From: JBDHTO01 sp039808665
GTDB taxonomy: Bacteria; Pseudomonadota; Alphaproteobacteria; Paracaedibacterales; JAKBAR01
Length of the DNA: 26,452 nucleotides
Direction: 5' to 3'
Assembly: GCA_039808665.1 (NCBI GenBank)
Contig: JBDHTO010000005.1
Location: forward strand, 1-26,452
Under the pieces are notes generated by a model. That model searched no databases. It saw only the letters and a list, made by a program, of their open reading frames with translations, and had not been told where the DNA came from. Below are positions 1 to 7,900 of this stretch, one piece after another. The position numbers and the translations under genes were made by a program. The number at the start of each line of letters is the position of its first letter. Within the stretch, counting starts at the first letter, position 1.

Positions 1-3
1 TGA

Positions 4-18
4 GCCGACTCGTTTTTT
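4..18 (+). terminator. Possible 3' arm and T-tract of an upstream terminator
   Basis: The window opens with a GC-rich stretch (about 5-12) running directly into a six-T run (13-18). This is what the descending arm and U-tract of an intrinsic terminator look like, but the matching ascending arm would lie before base 1. It would close the transcript of the gene upstream of sodB. It could equally be chance. Confidence 0.3.
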
Positions 19-30
19 AGGCCTAGGATT

Positions 31-61
31 TTGAAAAAAAACACTCTAGAAATTGTATATC
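31..61 (+). promoter_or_regulatory. Candidate sodB promoter
   Basis: A TTGAAA box at 31-36 could be a -35 element. The T/A-rich TGTATATC at 54-61 offers a weak -10 at 17 to 19 nt spacing. It lies between the putative upstream terminator and the sodB start. A short purine run (GTAGAG, 71-76) about 7 nt before the ATG may be the ribosome binding site. The -10 match is poor, so confidence is low. Confidence 0.25.
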
Positions 62-83
62 TGTTCAATTGTAGAGTCGTTTT

Positions 84-680
84 ATGAACCAGCACACACT
101 TCCCGCCCTCCCCTATGATGCAACTGCCCTTGAGCCACATCTTTCGGCGCATCTTTTAGGATTTCATCACGGAAAACATCATCAGGCTTATGTGACAAAC
201 CTCAATAACCTACTCAAAGATTCTCCTGATGCCTCCCTTTCACTGGAAGAAGTGATCCTAAAAAGTCACAAAGAAAAGAATGCTGGCGTGTTTAATAATG
301 CCGCGCAAATTTGGAACCATACGTTTTATTGGCACTCCATGAAACCCCATGGCGGAGGCAAGCCTTCTGGTGACCTTTTGATTCAAATTGAAAAGGATTT
401 TGGAAGCTTTGAGGCTTTCAAAGAAGCTTTTAAGCAGATGGGCGTCACACAATTCGGATCCGGATGGGCATGGCTTATTCTCAAAGATGGAAAACTCGAG
501 GTCACAAAAACAGGAAACGCAGAACTTCCTATGACAAGCGGTGCAACAGCCATCCTTACATGCGACGTGTGGGAACATGCCTATTACCTGGACTACCAAA
601 ATCGCAGACCTGATTACATCGACGTTTTTTTAAATCATCTCGTCAATTGGGACTTTGCTGAGAAAAACTTTAAAAGCTGA
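84..680 (+). CDS. sodB: Superoxide dismutase, iron type
   Basis: This enzyme converts superoxide to hydrogen peroxide and oxygen in the cytoplasm. The 198-residue protein is the usual length for Fe/Mn SOD and aligns by eye end to end with E. coli SodB. The four metal ligands are visible: His28 (FHHGKHH), His79 (WNHTFYW), and Asp161 and His165 in the signature DVWEHAYY. Gln75 in the NNAAQIWNH segment is the position that marks iron-type rather than manganese-type enzymes, so iron is the likely cofactor (inference from family rules). No signal peptide is present. The gene stands alone on the plus strand, and its last 11 nt overlap the end of the convergent hydrolase gene. It suits an aerobically respiring cell, as the complex I and heme A genes of the window also suggest. 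Confidence 0.95.
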   Translation: MNQHTLPALPYDATALEPHLSAHLLGFHHGKHHQAYVTNLNNLLKDSPDASLSLEEVILKSHKEKNAGVFNNAAQIWNHTFYWHSMKPHGGGKPSGDLLIQIEKDFGSFEAFKEAFKQMGVTQFGSGWAWLILKDGKLEVTKTGNAELPMTSGATAILTCDVWEHAYYLDYQNRRPDYIDVFLNHLVNWDFAEKNFKS

Positions 681-1470
681 GGGACGGCCCCTTCTGGCAA
701 AGAAGCGTTCCTTTAAGAGCTGACTCTTGAAGGCGCGCTTCTTCCACGAATCTCCGAATTTCCTCTAGCATTTGTGCATGCACTTCTGCTCGCTGACCTT
801 TTTCGCTCCCTCGATCAAGCTGACCAAGCTTGCTCCCCCCCTTGTCCAGGCACGTCCAATGATTCCCTGGCAAGTCGACAATTTTTACATTTGCCATATG
901 ACCATAGGTTCCATGAATATCACCGGCGATATGATCATCTTGGAATGCAAAAACAAGTGTTGGAACAAAAATCTTTGCAAGGCTTGATTTTTCAAAGTGG
1001 TGGCCAAGCCCCGGCGCAAACAAAATGGCCGCATCGGGAACACGTGGTATAAAATCCATGGAAAAGTCATAGGACTTGCGAATCCCTTCCTTATCCTGCT
1101 CTGTCAAATTTTTATGACTTCTCATCCGTTTGGATGGGTGGGAGTGCGCTTCATGGGTTTCCCGCGCGCCCATGCATGCAACAATGGTTGCCCCCCCACG
1201 AGAATACCCCATCATCAAAGTCACAGCATCCTGAGCGCATTGCTCTTCGTCACACTCCATCGCATCCAACAGTTCACGCACACGATATTTGATGCTCCCA
1301 TAAGTAAACTCTGGAATTTTGCATGTATCGTTGTCCCCATAGTGAACAGGTGCGACAATGTCCGCACGAAAATCTTCGGCAACCTTTTCCAGTAAATTCT
1401 CCTGATAGAGAGGATTCACTTCCGCACCATGGGAGTAGATAAGGCGAGTTTTTGTTGTGGTATACCCCAA
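670..1470 (-). CDS. Alpha/beta hydrolase family protein
   Basis: The predicted hydrolase has 266 residues. The fold landmarks are present: an early strand with an HG oxyanion element (YSHG, residues 12-15), the nucleophile elbow GYSRG with Ser90, a candidate acid at Asp178/Asp179 after a hydrophobic strand (TLVFAF), and a candidate base at His204 (GNHW). The substrate cannot be read from sequence. The length and arrangement resemble small dienelactone-hydrolase-like or esterase proteins. No ATG is available at the front: the frame is open up to the tonB stop, and the best start is TTG at 1470. An upstream stretch in the same frame is hydrophobic but has no standard start. It lies 69 nt downstream of tonB, with a candidate promoter of its own in that gap, and its 3' end overlaps convergent sodB by 11 nt. 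A role in B12 uptake is not implied by position alone. Confidence 0.75.
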   Translation of the reverse strand: MGYTTTKTRLIYSHGAEVNPLYQENLLEKVAEDFRADIVAPVHYGDNDTCKIPEFTYGSIKYRVRELLDAMECDEEQCAQDAVTLMMGYSRGGATIVACMGARETHEAHSHPSKRMRSHKNLTEQDKEGIRKSYDFSMDFIPRVPDAAILFAPGLGHHFEKSSLAKIFVPTLVFAFQDDHIAGDIHGTYGHMANVKIVDLPGNHWTCLDKGGSKLGQLDRGSEKGQRAEVHAQMLEEIRRFVEEARLQESALKGTLLCQKGPSLSF

Positions 1471-1502
1471 TAAAAATACCCCATAAAAAGAGATAAGACA
1501 TT

Positions 1503-1532
1503 TTAATACGTTTTTTGTGAATAAATTGTAAA
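1503..1532 (-). promoter_or_regulatory. Candidate promoter of the alpha/beta hydrolase gene
   Basis: On the minus strand TTTACA (1527-1532) and TATTAA (1503-1508) are separated by 18 nt in the AT-rich gap between tonB and the hydrolase. Transcription would begin near 1496-1497, about 26 nt before the TTG start at 1470. This supports that start. Both boxes are imperfect, and the hydrolase may instead be read from the btuB-tonB transcript. Confidence 0.3.
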
Positions 1533-1539
1533 ATAATGA

Positions 1540-2079
1540 TCACATTTCACTTAATTTAAACTCAATGGGAACATCAACAAAGGGAGGTATATTCCCACGA
1601 AAGGACCAGGACATCAGAGCATGCTTCGCAGATTCAATAAGCATGACATGCATATTGCCCGAAATTTTTTCAATTTTTTCAACACTTCCATTCGGCAAAA
1701 GAAATAACCGAAACATCCCCACCCCTTCTATATTTTTTGCTCTCGCAATTTCAGGGTACTCAGGATGTCTGTTATAGGGAGACGGCGAAAAATTCGCTCT
1801 ACACACATGAGCGTTTTCTGATGAGATGGCAGAAGAGGATGTATTGCCTCCCCCTCTCATTATTCGCTCCTTTTTACTACGATCTGACACTTTTTTTGCA
1901 TCTGAGGCCGAATGCTTCTTTTGAACGGGAGCCTTTTCTATCTTTGAGGCATAGGGCACGAACTCAACACGCATCACTGCCGAAAGATCTTGCTCAACTC
2001 CTCGATGGGGATAAAGAGAGTAAACACCCAAGGCCCCGAGCGTATGCATAGAAAAAGAAACAACTGTTGCCCACCTCAT
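1540..2079 (-). CDS. tonB: TonB family energy transducer
   Basis: TonB couples the proton motive force of the inner membrane (through ExbB/ExbD) to outer-membrane receptors. This 179-residue protein has an N-terminal membrane anchor (about residues 4-22), a basic, Ser/Lys-rich periplasmic linker (about 45-100) rather than the classic Pro-Lys repeats, and a C-terminal TonB domain (about 105-179). That domain carries the usual YPEIARAKNIEG start, a PNGSV turn and the closing PIEFKL strand. Its ATG overlaps the stop of the upstream receptor by 4 nt (ATGA), so the two are translationally coupled. This implies a dedicated partner for that receptor under the same riboswitch. No exbB or exbD is nearby. 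Confidence 0.85.
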   Translation of the reverse strand: MRWATVVSFSMHTLGALGVYSLYPHRGVEQDLSAVMRVEFVPYASKIEKAPVQKKHSASDAKKVSDRSKKERIMRGGGNTSSSAISSENAHVCRANFSPSPYNRHPEYPEIARAKNIEGVGMFRLFLLPNGSVEKIEKISGNMHVMLIESAKHALMSWSFRGNIPPFVDVPIEFKLSEM

Positions 2080-3941
2080 AATGTCACCGTTATCCCAGCA
2101 AGGGCTGCCATTCCAGGGCGATTATATCCAAGCGGCATTTCATTCTTTCGATTCAAAGCATTATCAATCTTTACAAAGGCTTCCATATGCTTGTTCACAG
2201 CATAATTTGCAAAAAGGTCCAGAGACGTGTTGACCTTCCCCTGAACAACTAAAAACGTTTTGGGATCCACATCATAGGGTCTTGACGCATATCTCCAACA
2301 AAATCCGGCCGTAAGTCCCTCTTTATCTTCATAGGCAAGTCCCGTATGAAATCCGTTCTTCGGCCTCCTCAAAACACTTTTATGTGTGGTGTGATTATGG
2401 GTGTGCACATAAACATGAGCAAAACTTGCCTTTACTTTCCCAAAACTCCAGGTCAACTTTTCTTCAAATCCCTCAAAGGTTGCCTTCCCCATATTCTGGT
2501 AATCCGAAGTCCCGAGCACACTTTGCACAGATTGAATAAGCTGCTTCACTTGATTTCGAAAATACATAACCTGAACATTAAAGTTTCGTGGAAGAGGCTG
2601 CTCAAGTTCAACCTGAATCCCCCTAGAGATCTCGGGTTTAAGAAAGGGATTTCCCCGTGCAAAGGATGTATTAACAAAACGTTGGTAAAGGGTCGGCGCT
2701 TTGAATCCCGTTCCATAAGACAGCTTATACTGTGTTTGGAGGGGGGATCCGTAAATCCCGCCCACAGCATAGGACAGATGATCACCAAATCCCTGATGAT
2801 GATCGAGACGCAGCGCTGACTTCCCAGTCAATCGATGATTCCCTAAATCCTTGGAAATTCCGGGCGCTACAAAAATACTTCGGCGATAGGACGATTTTTT
2901 CAAGACAAGCTGTTGAATCTCTTGAGCTTGATAAACACTCATCTTATCTCTTCTATACTCGCCACCCCCAAGAATTGAAACTCCATTCCGTTCTATTCCT
3001 AAGTCATAGTTAAGCTGCTCTCCACGCCCCTCATTCAAATCTTTTTTGATGAAAGGTTCATACTGTTCCCTGTCTATACGCGCTTGCTGACGAAGTCCAT
3101 AAGCAAGAGATTGCTCTCCCGTCCATCCACGACACATCACCATTTTTGTCACTTTAAAAACCTGCTGTTGCCCACGGCTATATCCTGATTTAGAGGGGTT
3201 TGCACTTGTGTAGTATCCATTATAGGCACTACGCATATCCTCATAACGGCTGATCCACGTAACAGATAAATCATCAGAAATATCTCCGTCAAAACGACCC
3301 CTCACATTCAAAAGACGCGCCTTATCCATAAGATTATCCCGAGGGACAAGAGCAAGATTTCCAGGCTTAATACGAATTCCTTGGGTTGCCAAATGCGTTG
3401 CTGCAATATTATAAGAAAATCGTTGTATTTGACCTTGACTGCGCAACCTCATCAAAGACGTACCACGGGCCCCTCCTCCCGCAGAGAGTTTATGCGTCGG
3501 TTTTCCTTTCCCCTTTTCAGATTCAAGAGCGATAATTCCCGCTAAGCTTCCTGCCCCATAAACACTGCTAAGCGGTCCCTTTGTCACAGAAAGATGGTCA
3601 AAAGCATCTGCTGTAAACACCCCAAGATTCACAGCCCCTTCTGGTGTGGATGGATCTTCTGCAGACATCCCATCAAGGGTTATAAGAGTATGATTGACGT
3701 TACCACCTTGCAAGCTCACATTCGATAAAGCCCCCCCCCCTCCATAGGAGGTAAATTGAACGCCTGGAATATTTTCTAAAACATCTTGAAGTGTTTTGGG
3801 TTGATGAGACTCAATATCTTTATAAGAAATCTCATCTTTGGCAAAGGTAAGAGGATGGATTTTTTGCGCAACAATACGTACGGGCGCAAGGGTTTCTGCG
3901 GACACAATACCGCTCACACAGCAAAATAAAAAGATTCTCAT
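2076..3941 (-). CDS. btuB: TonB-dependent cobalamin receptor, BtuB-like
   Basis: This outer-membrane receptor is predicted to import cobalamin. The protein has 621 residues, about BtuB length. In order: a short signal peptide ending VSA (residues 1-15), a TonB-box-like segment (APVRIVAQ), a plug domain (about 35-145) with LQDVLENIPGV, LITLDGM and the typical VTKGPLSSVYGAGSLAGII, then a beta-barrel ending in a short hydrophobic strand (AALAGITVTL). I chose ATG at 3941 because GAGGTG lies 6 nt before it; a GTG nine bases upstream sits inside that Shine-Dalgarno. B12 is assigned as substrate chiefly from the cobalamin riboswitch in the leader. A ten-G run (3731-3740 on the plus strand as C) encodes the glycines of the plug; see findings. 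It overlaps tonB by 4 nt. Confidence 0.88.
   Translation of the reverse strand: MRIFLFCCVSGIVSAETLAPVRIVAQKIHPLTFAKDEISYKDIESHQPKTLQDVLENIPGVQFTSYGGGGALSNVSLQGGNVNHTLITLDGMSAEDPSTPEGAVNLGVFTADAFDHLSVTKGPLSSVYGAGSLAGIIALESEKGKGKPTHKLSAGGGARGTSLMRLRSQGQIQRFSYNIAATHLATQGIRIKPGNLALVPRDNLMDKARLLNVRGRFDGDISDDLSVTWISRYEDMRSAYNGYYTSANPSKSGYSRGQQQVFKVTKMVMCRGWTGEQSLAYGLRQQARIDREQYEPFIKKDLNEGRGEQLNYDLGIERNGVSILGGGEYRRDKMSVYQAQEIQQLVLKKSSYRRSIFVAPGISKDLGNHRLTGKSALRLDHHQGFGDHLSYAVGGIYGSPLQTQYKLSYGTGFKAPTLYQRFVNTSFARGNPFLKPEISRGIQVELEQPLPRNFNVQVMYFRNQVKQLIQSVQSVLGTSDYQNMGKATFEGFEEKLTWSFGKVKASFAHVYVHTHNHTTHKSVLRRPKNGFHTGLAYEDKEGLTAGFCWRYASRPYDVDPKTFLVVQGKVNTSLDLFANYAVNKHMEAFVKIDNALNRKNEMPLGYNRPGMAALAGITVTL
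3731..3740 (-). repeat. Ten-G homopolymer inside btuB plug coding sequence
   Basis: A run of ten C on the plus strand (ten G in the mRNA) encodes part of a Gly4 loop in the receptor plug. It is the longest C/G homopolymer I noticed in the window. A gain or loss of one base would truncate the receptor early. The reading frame is intact here. Confidence 0.9.
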
Positions 3942-3952
3942 TAAAGACACCT

Positions 3953-4017
3953 CAGGCTTATCGTTTCTAAAAACGCATCACCTGTCGGCTTTCCGTTTCA
4001 ACCATCCGCCTGTGGTT
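3953..4017 (-). promoter_or_regulatory. Putative expression platform between B12 riboswitch and btuB
   Basis: Between the aptamer and the btuB start the minus-strand RNA can form a small hairpin with arms at 4013-4017 and 4000-4004 (AACCA/TGGTT). In an alternative state CAGGC (4008-4012) can pair with GCCTG (3953-3957), which abuts the GAGGTG ribosome binding site. There is no T-tract terminator, so control of translation initiation rather than attenuation is suggested. The pairings were found by eye and are short. Confidence 0.3.
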
Positions 4018-4038
4018 AAAAAAGATGACACTCTCAAA

Positions 4039-4195
4039 GGCCGGTCTCCTGGCTCACGGGTCATCACCTTTGTGCTGCCTTCCCAAGATGACTCTCAGTG
4101 GCGTCATGTGCACAAAATCTCTCCGCTTACAGTTACAGGGATAGCCAAGGAATTACACCTTGTTCCCGATTACTCTTTTGCAAGAACCTTTAATG
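4039..4195 (-). ncRNA. Cobalamin riboswitch (aptamer)
   Basis: The btuB leader carries the conserved blocks of the cobalamin riboswitch in the right order on the minus strand. They are AAAGGTTC near the 5' end, GGGAACAAGGTG and CCCTGTAACTGTAAGCGG, then GCCACTG (4096-4102), GGGAAGGC (4077-4084), and the B12 box GCCAGGAGACCGGCC (4039-4053). This element binds a cobalamin, usually adenosylcobalamin, and lowers expression of the gene below it. It lies about 100 nt ahead of the btuB start and begins where the promoter just upstream would initiate. It identifies the downstream receptor and TonB as a B12-uptake unit. Confidence 0.93.
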
Positions 4196-4200
4196 TCTCG

Positions 4201-4229
4201 AATATGCAAAAACATAAAATCCCTGTCAA
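4201..4229 (-). promoter_or_regulatory. Sigma-70-type promoter of the btuB-tonB transcript
   Basis: A perfect TTGACA (-35, 4224-4229) and CATATT (-10, 4201-4206) are separated by exactly 17 nt on the minus strand. The predicted start site, about 4194-4195, coincides with the 5' end of the riboswitch aptamer, which supports both calls. Confidence 0.75.
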
Positions 4230-4265
4230 TGACAGATTTAAGAATTTTTTGTGAGGAGAAAAGAC

Positions 4266-4304
4266 GATAAAAAACGCCCTCACCAAAAAAGTGAAAGACG
4301 CTCT
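4266..4304 (-). terminator. Intrinsic terminator after ldtR
   Basis: The minus-strand RNA folds AGCGUCUUUCAC against GUGAGGGCGUU, with G-U pairs and one bulged U, around a U-rich loop, and runs into UUUUUU and UAUC. It begins about 25 nt after the ldtR stop and just before the btuB promoter, so it insulates the two units. Confidence 0.75.
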
Positions 4305-4328
4305 TTACTTTATAAGAATACGAAACCT

Positions 4329-4790
4329 CTAGAGGCTTCTCAAATCACGTGCAAGCATCGTAGACCAGGTAATTTCCAATTTGCGAAGACTTTGTCCCAA
4401 AATCTTTGACAATTCCTTGTCACCCGTTTCCTTTGCAATCACATCACAGTGACGTTGCATCATCTTGTCAAGCTTTGCAAAAAGATCAAGTCCCTTTGGA
4501 GAAAGCCTAACATGACTAGAACGACGATCATGAAGGGATGGCTCCTGAACAACATATTTGCTCTGGACCATCTTGCGCAAGTTATAGGAAACATTGGATC
4601 CAAGATAATAACCACGGTGCGTCAACTCACCCACCGTCAATTGTTCTTGGCCAATATTGTAAAGAATCACCGCCTGAACGTTGTTGATATCACGCACATT
4701 CATATGCTCAAGCTCGGCACGGACAACTTCCAGGAACAACCTGTGAAGCCGTTCAATCATTGCCACGGATTCAAAATATGTATCTTTCAT
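4329..4790 (-). CDS. ldtR: MarR-family regulator, LdtR-like
   Basis: This winged-helix transcription regulator has 153 residues. It resembles the alphaproteobacterial LdtR group: the ESVAMIERLHRL start (residues 7-18), DINNVQAVILYNIG (34-47), and the very characteristic HRGYYLGSNVSYNLRKMV (58-75), which includes the recognition helix. DRR (88-90) forms the wing. Characterised members control an L,D-transpeptidase gene and stress tolerance; that target is not in this window. I preferred ATG at 4790 because GGGGTGG lies 7-8 nt before it. A GTG at 4823 would add 11 residues. It lies downstream of the NAD-GDH gene on the same strand, separated by a 168-nt AT-rich gap that holds a candidate promoter and two palindromes, and is followed by a good terminator. 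Confidence 0.88.
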   Translation of the reverse strand: MKDTYFESVAMIERLHRLFLEVVRAELEHMNVRDINNVQAVILYNIGQEQLTVGELTHRGYYLGSNVSYNLRKMVQSKYVVQEPSLHDRRSSHVRLSPKGLDLFAKLDKMMQRHCDVIAKETGDKELSKILGQSLRKLEITWSTMLARDLRSL

Positions 4791-4852
4791 AGTTCGCCAC
4801 CCCAAATATCCCACTGGTCTCACATTCGATTGTAGCCCAAAAGATATTAAAT

Positions 4853-4864
4853 TTTATTTAACGT
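4853..4864. repeat. Palindromic box TAACGTTA, proximal copy
   Basis: The self-complementary core TAACGTTA lies between the candidate ldtR promoter and the ldtR start. A second copy lies about 88 nt further upstream. The pair could be regulator binding sites, LdtR itself being the obvious candidate, but this is a guess from position and symmetry. Confidence 0.35.
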
Positions 4865-4883
4865 TAGAAAAAAATTTTGATTC

Positions 4884-4913
4884 AATATACTTATAAATAT
4901 TATAAATAATCAA
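4884..4913 (-). promoter_or_regulatory. Candidate ldtR promoter
   Basis: On the minus strand TTGATT (4908-4913) and TATATT (4884-4889) are 18 nt apart within the AT-rich gap between the glutamate dehydrogenase stop and ldtR. The initiation site would be near 4877, giving a leader of roughly 85 nt. The surroundings are so A/T-rich that chance matches are likely, so confidence is moderate at best. Confidence 0.35.
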
Positions 4914-4941
4914 GTTTTTTATTTTATTAATTATTATACCA

Positions 4942-4955
4942 TTCATTTTAACGTT
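4942..4955. repeat. Palindromic box TTTAACGTTAAA, distal copy
   Basis: This 12-nt perfect palindrome lies just after the glutamate dehydrogenase stop and upstream of the candidate ldtR promoter. It shares the TAACGTTA core with the box near 4857. With so few G/C bases it is too weak to act as a terminator, so an operator is the more natural reading. Confidence 0.35.
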
Positions 4956-4958
4956 AAA

Positions 4959-7900
4959 TTATCTCAGCTCTTTAATACTTTCTAGCATATATGATGCAAA
5001 ACCATAGTCGTGCATATGCCCCTGCAAAGAGTTCATTGGTAAAAAAGAGGAGATTTTCGTATCGTCAAGTTTTGTGATCAGTAGATGTTTTTCAAAAAGC
5101 TCATTCAAAAGTTTATGCTTTTGAGGAAGCTGCCAACTCTCAACCTCAGGCAGATGAAAAATGGCCGCGTACAAATCATGAAACTTAAGGGATTCTCTTA
5201 GCTCAAAGAAACGTTGAATCTCTCGCTCACCCAGCTCACGTCTTGCAAGCGCCAAAAGATAGGGATACTCAGAAAATCCAGGGTCACTTTTAAACATTTT
5301 TTTGTAGTAGACGCAGATTTTTCCAAAATTCTTTTCCGCCCCCTCTTTGAAGAACGCAGAGGCAAAAGTCAAAGCCTCCCGCAAGACCCTTAATTTCTCA
5401 ACAACCTCTCCAGAAGAACCAGACATAATATCCGCAAGAATTTTTTCCATGCCCCATGCATCAAAGAGCTTCACAAAAAGTTCCACACGGGGAAGTGTTT
5501 GATCTTCTTGCTCAAAAAACCACAGTGGCCCCATAAAATTCACCGCCGCATCCGTCATCATGAGCGCCGCAATCTCCTCATAAAGCATGTGTGCCTCAAG
5601 GGACTGACTATTTTCAAAATTCTTTGGGAAATAGGCCTTTACAAAGGGAAGGGCATACTCCCTCAAAGCATCAAAATGCTCAAGGATCAAACGACTCACC
5701 GCATTTTTTGCAAAGGAAAGAACCACAGCGTTTTCTGATCGCGTCAAATATGACCGCTGATGACGAAGGACATCATCCTTTTCCAAAAATACGGTTTTAC
5801 GCTTAAGAGAACCTTGTCTTTCAAATAGCGTAATCAAATCCACATATTTTCCGTGATGCTCCCGCCCATCAGAGGCCATAATGTCCAGAGCGATATTTTG
5901 CTTCTTATTCCCTGCAAGGACATGCTCTGCCACCTCTTTTTCCAATTCCTCTAAAAGAGCATCTCTCTTCCCTGAACTTTCTGTTCCCACAAGAATTTTA
6001 AGATTCACCTCATGGTCTGAGCAGTTGACGCCACCTGCATTATCAATGGCATCACTATTCACGACGACACCTTTAAGACCCAACTCAATACGCGCCGTAG
6101 GCGTCACCCCGAGATTTGCACCCTCACCAATGACACGCACCTGTATGGAATCTGAGGTCATGCGAACGGCATCGTTTGCACCATCTCCTTGATAAAATTC
6201 TTCGTTCCCTCGGATATAGGTTCCAATCCCCCCAAACCACAAAAGATCGACTTTTGCTCCTAAAATACCGCGAATGAGGGCATCGGGTGTGACTTTCTCT
6301 GGCACCTTAAAGAGATTTTGAATCGCTTCAGAAACATAAAGCACTTTGTCTGATCGATTGAAAAGGCCTCCACCCTCAGAGATAAGGCCAGTATTGTAGT
6401 CATCCCATCCCCCTTGAACATCAAACAATCGTTTCCGTTCAAGGTAACTCCGCTCCGCATCGGGCGCGGGATCAATAAAGATATGCTTATGATTAAATGC
6501 CGCAAGAAGGTGAAGCGTCCTTTGGCAAAGCATCCCATTACCAAAGACATCTCCAGACATATCCCCGACACCCACCACCGTAATATTTTCTTTGGAAATA
6601 TCGATGCCTAAGCTATTAAAGTGGTGCTCTACGGAAACAAAGGCTCCCTTTGCGGTAATGCCTAATTTTTTATGGTCATAACCATGGGATCCACCCGACG
6701 CAAAGGCATCGCCAAGCCAAAATCCATAATCCGAGGAAAGACCATTGGCAATATCTGAAAATGTGGCTGTTCCTTTATCTGCGGCCACAACAAAATAGGG
6801 ATCCTCCCCATCATAAACAACAACTCGCCGGGGATGCACAAGTTGTCCGTCCTCTAAGTTATCAACAAGATCGAGCAAACTCGCAATAAATGTCTTATAG
6901 GCTAGAACAACATCCTCTTTTGTTGGATTCTTGGTCCGAACGATAAATCCACCTTTTGCTCCTGTGGGAACAATGATAGAATTTTTCAGGTTTTGCGCCT
7001 GCATCAGCTGAAGAATTTCTGATCGATAATCTTGGGGTCGATCGGAATAACGAATGCCACCCCGCGCAACTTTGCTGGTTCTAAGATGAACACCTTCCAT
7101 ACGGAGGCTATAGACAAAAGTCTCAAACATCGGACGCGGATCGAGGAGTTTAGACATCTCTGAGCACATAAATTTAAAACTCAAAGAATCCTTTAACAGG
7201 TAGTAATTTGTACGCACCATCACATCGATAAGCTCGGAAAGATCTTGAAACAAGTGATCCTGGGATGCATTTGTCACCCGCTCCATATATGCACCAAAGG
7301 CTTTTTTCTTTTCTTCAATTTCCTTGTGACGCCTTGTATTTGATAAATTCACATCAAATTTTGTTTCAAACCACTGGAGAAGAATTGTTGTGGCCTCGCC
7401 ATGTTCCACAAGGGAAGACACAAAGAAATAAGGATCGTAGTTGTAGCGCAGTTGTTGCGTATAAGCAAAGAGCGCGCGAAAAACCTGCACCTGCCTCTCA
7501 CTAAAATTGCACAGAGTAAAAAGGCGATTGAACCCATCATTGGGATAGTTTTCCTCAAGGGTTTTTTCCACAATTTCAGAGAGGGATTTTGAAAAGGTTT
7601 CTGAAATAACATGGGGGGGAACATGCCCCACACAGTTATGCAGATAATAAAGGCCATTTTTCAAAGCATAGGTTTTTTCTTGGGAAACACTCACACCAAA
7701 ATTTTGAAACACATCAAGAAGATGCGTCAGGTTTAAGGGCTTGTTCAGAGTAAAAATTCTTAAGGAAACATTACTCGAAAAGGTTTCCTCCAAAACTGTT
7801 TTACTACATTCCACACGCATTCCATAATTGGATTTAATGCCAATGCTTTGAACGATTTCACCATCGAGGACAGACTGTTCAGGGGAAAAGTCGTGCTGAT

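Noticed and set aside
3838..4254. Plus-strand open frame of 138 codons over the btuB leader
   Set aside because: It runs antisense through the cobalamin riboswitch, whose conserved blocks explain the sequence, and its protein looks like no family.
6414..6571. Several overlapping short open frames inside the glutamate dehydrogenase gene
   Set aside because: They are shadows of an intact 1470-codon gene with recognisable motifs and have no start signals of their own.
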